A DNA stretch of 64,000 nucleotides, taken from assembly GCA_039545275.1 (NCBI GenBank), contig BCHS01000017.1, forward strand, positions 124,001 to 188,000, written 5' to 3'. Positions 57,837-64,000 of this stretch are shown here, piece by piece (positions within the stretch are counted from its first letter, which is position 1; each line of letters begins with the position of its first letter). The stretch is from Pseudomicrostroma phylloplanum. Taxonomy: Eukaryota; Basidiomycota; Exobasidiomycetes; Microstromatales. Below the pieces are notes generated by a model. That model was not told the origin of the DNA. It did not search any database and saw only the letters and a program-made list of their open reading frames with translations. The translations under genes and the position numbers were made by a program.

Positions 57837-59196
57837 CTTCGACGGTGTAGTCGCGGAATCTACTGCGCCGTCTGGGGTGCAGTAAATGGTAGCACGTTCA
57901 CCAAAGTATAGGCAGAATACTGGAGGTACCCCTGCTATGTACCGCCCTACTCAAGTGAGGAAGGACGACCCAGATGATAGCCCCTATAGACTGCAGTGCC
58001 ACGGTGTTGATCTGTCTGAAGGCGTGAAGAGGGGCAAGGTCAGCGCGCCCGTGCGTGAGTACTTCTTCCTGCCTGCTGCGCCTCCGGCAGATCCCTCTAG
58101 TACTCACGGTCCTCCGCGACGAAGACACTTCCTTTGCAGCCGCACGGATAGCAGGATCGGACCCACACTTATGCCGTGCCGGGACGTTTCGCTTTCAACC
58201 TTACAGCAAGAGCAGAGCAGAGCGGCTGATTTGAAGCACAGTGGAAGTAGCCGAAGGTGGTGAAGAGGTTCGAGCGATGTATTGAGGAGATTAGCAATGT
58301 GGTCCACTCACTGATCCTTTGCGATGCTAGACGAGTCTTTTTCAGAGGAGGGAGTACGCTGAGACGACTACTTTAGAGACCTGAGGGGGAAGAGGGAGGC
58401 AAGAGGCAGAGAGGGGCGAAACCCCAAAGATACATGTAGAAGAGGGTCAGAGGGCACGAGAGGCCAATGAGCTCGTGCTCTTCCCTTTTTCGCTGTTGTG
58501 CCGGTATCAAAGGCAACTGGGGCTGCTGCAAGCTCCACCTTATTCCCTCGCCTGCTGCGTGTTGGAAGCTCTGTTTGCCTTCATTACCCCTTGGTCGTCT
58601 GCACACGGAGAACAGGGGCATGACCGGTGGTAGAGTGGGTCGAGGTGGGGCCAGGGTGGGTGGGACTGTTTGGGTACGGTTCCTCTGCCTGCCGCGAAGA
58701 TCGGTCGTCGGTGTTACATCGGATGAGCTTCTCACGGTGGCTATCTGTCCCTCGTGCCTGATTGCTTGCGGATCATCCCGCCCTGTTCATGCGGCAGAAT
58801 CCTCGTCATCACCTCGCAAGGAACAAGACTCGGTGGGGATTCCCGAGATTGGGCGCCATTCACCGCGTCCCACCCCCGACTTCCGTTCCGGTCCACGCAC
58901 ACACACACATCCCCGGCGCACGGCTCCACTCCCGCTTCCTTCTCGCCTTACAGTGGTCACTCACTCACCAACACCCGTATCCTGCTCTCTAGCCATCATT
59001 CCAGCCTTTCTTTTCACCGAGTGGCACATTCGAGTCAATTCACCCCTTCGTACGCGAGATTCGTGGCTCCTGTCCGGCTAAAGCAAGGACAGACAGTCAA
59101 AGCAGGCCCCGTACAGCTAGCCTCCTTAGCGCCAAGAGCGGTACAAGCGTGCTAGCTGGTGTTCGGATCGGCGCTCCTTCTGCGGCCACGGCGTCC
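57837..59196. promoter_or_regulatory. Long divergent upstream region, homeodomain gene / VPS18
   Basis: At 1360 nt this is the longest gene-free stretch in the window. It lies between divergent genes and probably contains an extended control region for the homeodomain factor, whose kind is often tightly regulated. Several open frames occur (such as 58467-59081) but none shows family likeness. A CA run lies at 58898-58907. Confidence 0.5.
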
Positions 59197-62100
59197 ATGT
59201 TTGACGAGTGAGTACAAGGTAGTCAGCTAAGGAAACCCAGTGCTGCGAGGCTCTGACTCCACCCGTCTTCCTTGCGACGCCTTTCTGCATGTAGATTCGT
59301 CCAGACTTCCGCCAGGACGCCAGCTCATGGATCTCCAGCGGTAGCCGGGCCGTCTCGAGGAGCAGGGGGAGCGAATGTTATCCAATCCGGGAACGGATTC
59401 GAGCAAGGGGGAGCATCGAGACATAGCGATGGGCTCGATCCAGTGACAGCAGTGAGTACAGATACATACCAGGCCCAATTCCAAGTCTTGCTGACCCCCG
59501 CATAATGCCTACTACAGCTTGAGACCGGCTTCAACTCTGCTGAAGACTCAGACGCTTCCTCCAGCCCCATCTTTCAGCTCGGTCGCGTACAGTATGCGTT
59601 TCCCGCGCCCTTGGCCTTGCTCACTGTCTCCTCGAACATACTCACGATGTGTTTGTATGCATACCCTCAAAGCGGCATCCTACCTCAAAACCTTCCTCCT
59701 CCGCCGCGGCTCGTCAGGATCAATCTTGACGAACCAGAACGAACAGAAGAGGCAGAAGTACCACTACCGCCTGTTCCTCGGAATCGAGCTGCTTTGCCAA
59801 CCGATCCCAGCCTTGTGGGCCCTCACAAGATGTACGCAGACCCTACTGGCCAGCATCTGATACTGGCCATGAGGAGCGGTGACAATTACTACTGGAGGTC
59901 CGGCTGGAAGAAAGCCAAGACCCTCTCGAGATGGAAGGGCATCGTTGTTGAAAGCGTTGCGTGGAACAAAGACGCAGTCGGCATCACCTCGAGGCGCAGC
60001 AGCTCAGCCCAGTACGCCTCAACAAAGGAGATCTTGATCGGCACTAAGAATGGAGACATCTACGAAGCAGTTCTCACTGTACCTATTGATGGAGACGACA
60101 ATGAAGGAGACTTCATCGATCGGATTGCTAGGAGAACGGCAGGAGGTGGCAGCTCGGGCCCGGACATTGACCGGACTCTTCGCTTGGTCTACTCCCTGTC
60201 AGAGCGGCAGCCTATCAGTGGTCTTGTCGTAGTACCCTTCACAGCTTCAGCATCGTCCACTAGCTCGACGAAGAAATCAAAGGCTGGCTACAATGCAAAC
60301 GGCAACAGCAGCAGACAGCGCGCGGCCGTCATCGCTACTACGAGCACAAGGATCTACGAATTCTTGGGTGTCCTTGGAGGTGGCTCGAGGAGGGGAGATG
60401 ACAACGAAGGCAGTAGTGGAGGTGAAGGCATGTATGCTCGGCTGTTTGAGGCTTACAAGGGCTCGGTTCCTAATCTCAGTGAGTCAATGCAAGTGTAAGC
60501 AATCTGAAGGTACTGGGCTGACCTCTCCCCTTTTGCCTGCCAGAATCTGAGCTACCCGGCAATGTGCCGTACTCTGAGCTACGCTACTTCGTTTCGAGCG
60601 AAGGCAAGACTTCGCCCAAGGCACTTGCCTGGCTGACAGGCTCGGGAGTGTATCATGGGCTCCTCAGCTCGTCATCGGCTCAAGAGGCGGGAGGAAGCGT
60701 GATCGAGAGTGCCAACCTCCTGCCGTATCCGTCTAACGCATCGGTAGAGGCGGACGGAAGCGATGCTACTTCTGCAATTCCTCGGGGCATCATGCTGAGC
60801 GAGTTCCACTTGGTGCTGCTATATCAGGATCGGGTCATGAGTCTCAGCTCTCTCAACGATGAAGTGATCTTCGACGAGAAGCTGCCAGTCAAGTCAAATG
60901 AGCGCATTATAGGCGCGACGGTGGACACAGCACGCAAGACCTACTGGATCTATACTGACGCCAATATATTTGAGGTAGTGGTGAAAGATGAAGACCGGAA
61001 CGTCTGGAAGGTGTATCTTGAACGTGGCTTGCATGAAGCCGCCTTGAAGCACGTCAAGACTGCACCTCAACGAGATCTCGTTCTGTCAGCCCAAGGAGAT
61101 AGCTTCTTCAAAGAGGGACGACATATCCAGGCAGCTCAGTGCTATTCTCAGTCTTTCACGCGAACTTTCGAGCAGGTAGTCCTCAAATTTCTGGATGCGA
61201 ACGCAAAAGATGCGTTAAGGTACTACCTTGTTGTCCGCCTGGAGAGACTGAAGAAGAGTGACGTCACGCAGAGGACTCTGCTGGCTACTTGGCTGGCGGA
61301 GATCTACCTGAGCAAATTGGATCAGCTGGAAGACGTTGCGGCTGCGCACGCAGCGAGTCAGGATGTTGAAAACTACGTCCTGGAGCAAGGCTTGATCGAT
61401 GAAGAGCTGCAGCAGTTCCTAGTGACCTACAAGGAGGATCTTGACTCGCGAACGACATTCGCTCTTATCTCGAGACATGGCAGGACGGAGACGATGCTTC
61501 ACTATGCTGCAATCATTGGCGAGAATGATAAGATCGCGAGACATTGGATCGAGGAAAAGAATTGGGACAAGGCCATAGATACCATCAACAGACAGGTGAG
61601 ATGCGGGACATTTGTGTAGCTGAATTTGATTGCTGTCCGCTGACATTGCTTCCCACATCATGACGACGCAGTCCAACCTTTCTCTATACTATCGCTTTTC
61701 AAATACTCTGATGCGGAACGCACCTTCTTCGACTGTCGAGTGCTGGTTACGCCAACCAGCCTTAGAGCCACGCAAATTGATACCCGCTATGCTGCAGCAT
61801 CGACCGCGTAATGGAGAGCAAAATGAAGCGGTTCGCTATGTTCAATACGTCATAACAGAAGGGGGCTCCACAGATGCGGCTGTGCACAATTTCCTCTTCA
61901 CTCTACTTGCACGGGGAGATGAAGGCCAAGAGGCAAGGGAAATCGACGCGAACCTCCAGCACTTCATTGCAACGAGCCCAACTGATCCTCTCACCGGCAA
62001 CCCATACTACGATCTCGACTTTGCCCTTCGCACATGTGCGGAACACAAGCGCCAGGAAGCTAGCGTACGCATCTACGCCAAGATGGGCTTCTTTGAGAAC

Positions 62101-63430
62101 GCCGTCGATCTTGCCCTGGATGAAGGCGATGTAGATCTGGCCTGCTACTGTGCCGAGCTGGCGGAAGACCAATCGCTCCGCCGCAAGCTCTGGCTCAAGA
62201 CTGCCAAGCACGTCGTCGAGACGAGAAAGGACATCAAGGCGGCGACTGAGTTCCTCTCACTAACCCCATTGTTGACCATCGAGGACATCCTCCCCTTCTT
62301 CCCCGACTTTACCGTCATCGACTCCTTCAAGGACGAAATCTGTCTTGCCTTGGAAGGGTACGCGAGCAGGATCGAGGAGCTCAAGAGCGAGATGGAGACG
62401 GCAACTGAGAGCGCCAAGAATATCCGGGGCGACATCGAGCAGCTCAGCCGGCGCTTTGTCACCGTAGAGGAAGATGACAAGTGCGGCGCGTGCGATGCCG
62501 AGGTTCTGACGAGGCAGTTTTACGTCTTCCCCTGTCGACATGCCTTCCATGCCGATTGTCTCATCGCAGAGGTAAGTAGCGCGACCACGTGTGAAGCGTA
62601 TGGGCGCTCTGCGCAATGTAGTAACTGTTCAGGCTTACCAACACTTGCCTCTTTGCACACCCCATACCTCACAGACGACCCGCCGTCTACCACCACGCTC
62701 ACTGCGCAGACTGCTAGAGCTCCAATCTCAGCTCTCGCGCATCACGTCCGGTCTGATCCCCTCACTTCCCCCCTCCTATCTCGAGTCGCAAGCCACCTCC
62801 ACTACCGCCAACGGCAATGGTAACGGCAACAGCGCCGCCAATGGCAGTCTCTCCCTGACACGCCGCGCAGGCGCCTCAGTAGCAGCAGCCGTCGCATCAG
62901 GCGCAAGCGGCGTGGGTGGCGGCCTCGGAATGTCAATGGGAATGGGAATGGGCATGGGTATGGGTTCCAGCCTCGCACCACTCGGTCCTCTCGGGCTAGA
63001 CCGACTCCCCGAAACCCTCCTCGGCGTACTCACTGCGGGCGTGAGCGTATCCGTCGCGGGTGGGAGACGAGTACTTGCTCCACTGGACCCCTTTAGCGAG
63101 CCTGTGCTCGGGTATAAGCCCCGTGTTGGGCCGCCAAACGCCGCCGGTGCTGCTGGCGCTGAAGGTGCTTCTCCTGCTGGTGCCACTTCTGCATCCCCAG
63201 GAGAAGGAGGAGGAGGAGCGACCCGTCTCCTCACACGTCGCCAGCGCGAGGAGCTCGCGGCAGTGGAGCGCGTCCGCGACGAGATGGACGCGATCCTCGC
63301 TGCCAGCTGTCCGCTCTGCGAGGGATCCCTCGCGGATCTGGGCAAGCCGTTCCTCGGAGGTGGGGGAGGAGCTGGAGGTGGGCCGTTAGCGGCGAGGGAG
63401 GCGCAGGAGGAGGAGGAGTGGGCCTTGTAG
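59197..63430 (+). CDS. VPS18: Vps18/Pep3, core subunit of HOPS and CORVET tethering complexes
   Basis: Vps18 tethers membranes for vacuolar and endosomal fusion. Six exons (59197-59207, 59295-59451, 59518-60478, 60544-61595, 61672-62571, 62633-63430) give 1292 residues. After a short disordered start come the family's beta-propeller opening (FQLGRVQYAFPAPLALLTVS) and HKMYADPTGQHLILAMRSGD. An alpha-solenoid follows, with GDSFFKEGRHIQAAQCYSQS and WLRQPALEPRKLIPAMLQ. The C-terminal RING starts CGACDAEVLTRQFYVFPCRH and AFHADC, but its final zinc pair CPLC lies some 240 residues later, beyond a low-complexity Asn/Gly/Met insert. The first exon (11 nt, MFDE) is less certain. Human Vps18 is 973 and yeast Pep3 918 residues. 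Confidence 0.93.
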
Positions 63431-63880
63431 TGCCTCTCACCTTCGTCTCCTTTGAGCAGGTGCTGGGAGGGAGGCGATGAAACGTTGGGCTGAAAGAGGG
63501 TAGGGCGGTAGAATTGGTAATGACATGAGATTTCGTATCATAGGATCTGATCTTAATCAATGCTAGAGGCCAGATTACAGTATCGTAAAGAAGTCGAAAG
63601 AGGAACAGGAGGGGAAGCGGGCTGTAGCCTGCACGACAGGAACTAAAGAGAGGTGCAAGGAAGGGTAGTGCCTTCCTCGACTGAGAAATTGAATAGATGT
63701 ACAAGGCGATTGCGCCGGGGTGAAGTTCGTTCCAGGTGACATTGGAAATCGGGATCTTGAGCGAAGGAGAGAAAGTGGTCATGTGTGTGCTTCGTGCTAG
63801 TATTGCTGAGATCTCCTTCCGAGCTTGCTAGCCAGGGGCGCAGACGTCAGGCCTCATGGTACCGTGAGGTCGGGCAGAAC
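63431..63880. other. Convergent spacer after VPS18
   Basis: This 450-nt spacer lies between the VPS18 stop and the stop of the last, partial gene on the other strand. It is AT-richer around 63520-63600. I see no gene. Confidence 0.6.
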
Positions 63881-64000
63881 TCAAGCCGTAGCAATATCCT
63901 CCTCCGTCAGTCTCCTAAGCCTCACAGGCACTCCCCCTCGAGGCTTCATAGTGATAGCCGTATCACCGCGAATCGTCTGCTCCTCGCTGACCTTGGTCCA
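63881..64000 (-). CDS. C-terminal end of an unidentified protein (partial)
   Basis: A minus-strand frame enters from the right edge and ends with TGA at 63883-63881, giving 39 residues. The sequence includes WTKVSEEQTIRGDTA and MKPRGGVPVRLRRLTEEDI. Codon use is like coding DNA here and the frame is open to the edge. The stretch looks like a protein end but is too short for me to name the family. The gene body lies outside the window. Confidence 0.5.
   Translation of the reverse strand, partial: WTKVSEEQTIRGDTAITMKPRGGVPVRLRRLTEEDIATA

Noticed and set aside
58467..59081. 204-codon plus-strand frame upstream of VPS18
   Set aside because: Composition is Cys/Pro/Arg-rich without motifs, and it lies in a likely promoter.
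1..64000. tRNA or rRNA genes
   Set aside because: Scanning by eye for GGTTCGAATCC-type B boxes with a matching A box gave only hits inside coding sequence; a covariance scan would be decisive.
1..64000. Transposons, inverted-repeat elements or CRISPR arrays
   Set aside because: No transposase, reverse transcriptase or long repeat was seen; only short simple repeats occur.

Overview
The window is nuclear DNA from a fungus, most likely a basidiomycete, and I would guess the smut lineage (Ustilaginomycotina). The reasons are GC-rich compact coding DNA, many introns of about 70-100 nt with near-uniform GTGAGT donors, genes on both strands with short spacers, and family content (SEC31, GWT1, KEX1, fungal LCCL and FLC/TRP-like membrane proteins, Uba4). 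The lineage is an inference from style; no marker gene fixes it. I rebuilt exon structures by hand from GT-AG sites, reading phase and family motifs. Every multi-exon model given here closes in frame.

Left part (1-18.2 kb): the 3' end of cytosolic leucyl-tRNA synthetase, glutathione synthetase, SNU13, a twin-CX9C protein resembling complex I assembly factor NDUFAF8, the COPII coat protein SEC31, complex I subunit NDUFS6, a mitochondrial membrane protein, the snoRNP assembly factor BCD1, and the mitochondrial aminopeptidase ICP55.

Middle (18.6-40 kb): one long gene joining a DUF1308 (C7orf25-like) region to an LCCL multi-pass membrane protein, GWT1 of GPI-anchor synthesis, an inositol-polyphosphate 5-phosphatase, a mitochondrial class III CoA-transferase, a five-exon ferric reductase, an FLC/TRP-like membrane protein, a SUR7/PalI protein, and ribosomal protein eL39 with an unusually long first intron.

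Right part (40.5-64 kb): KEX1 (with a 12-nt micro-exon), a single open gene model in which an intact Uba4 sits between two hydrophobic blocks, a cytosolic-type catalase, an AAGAB/Irc6 adaptin-binding protein, a HIT hydrolase, BMT5, CGR1, a homeodomain factor, VPS18, and the 3' end of an unidentified gene.

Most genes are housekeeping: translation and ribosome biogenesis (LeuRS, SNU13, BCD1, eL39, BMT5, CGR1), secretory and vacuolar traffic (SEC31, KEX1, GWT1, AAGAB, VPS18), mitochondrial function and redox. I see no transposon, rRNA, tRNA or CRISPR. The most unusual item is the membrane-Uba4-membrane reading frame (43559-46785), followed by the DUF1308-LCCL fusion. Both rest on reading-frame continuity and need transcript evidence.
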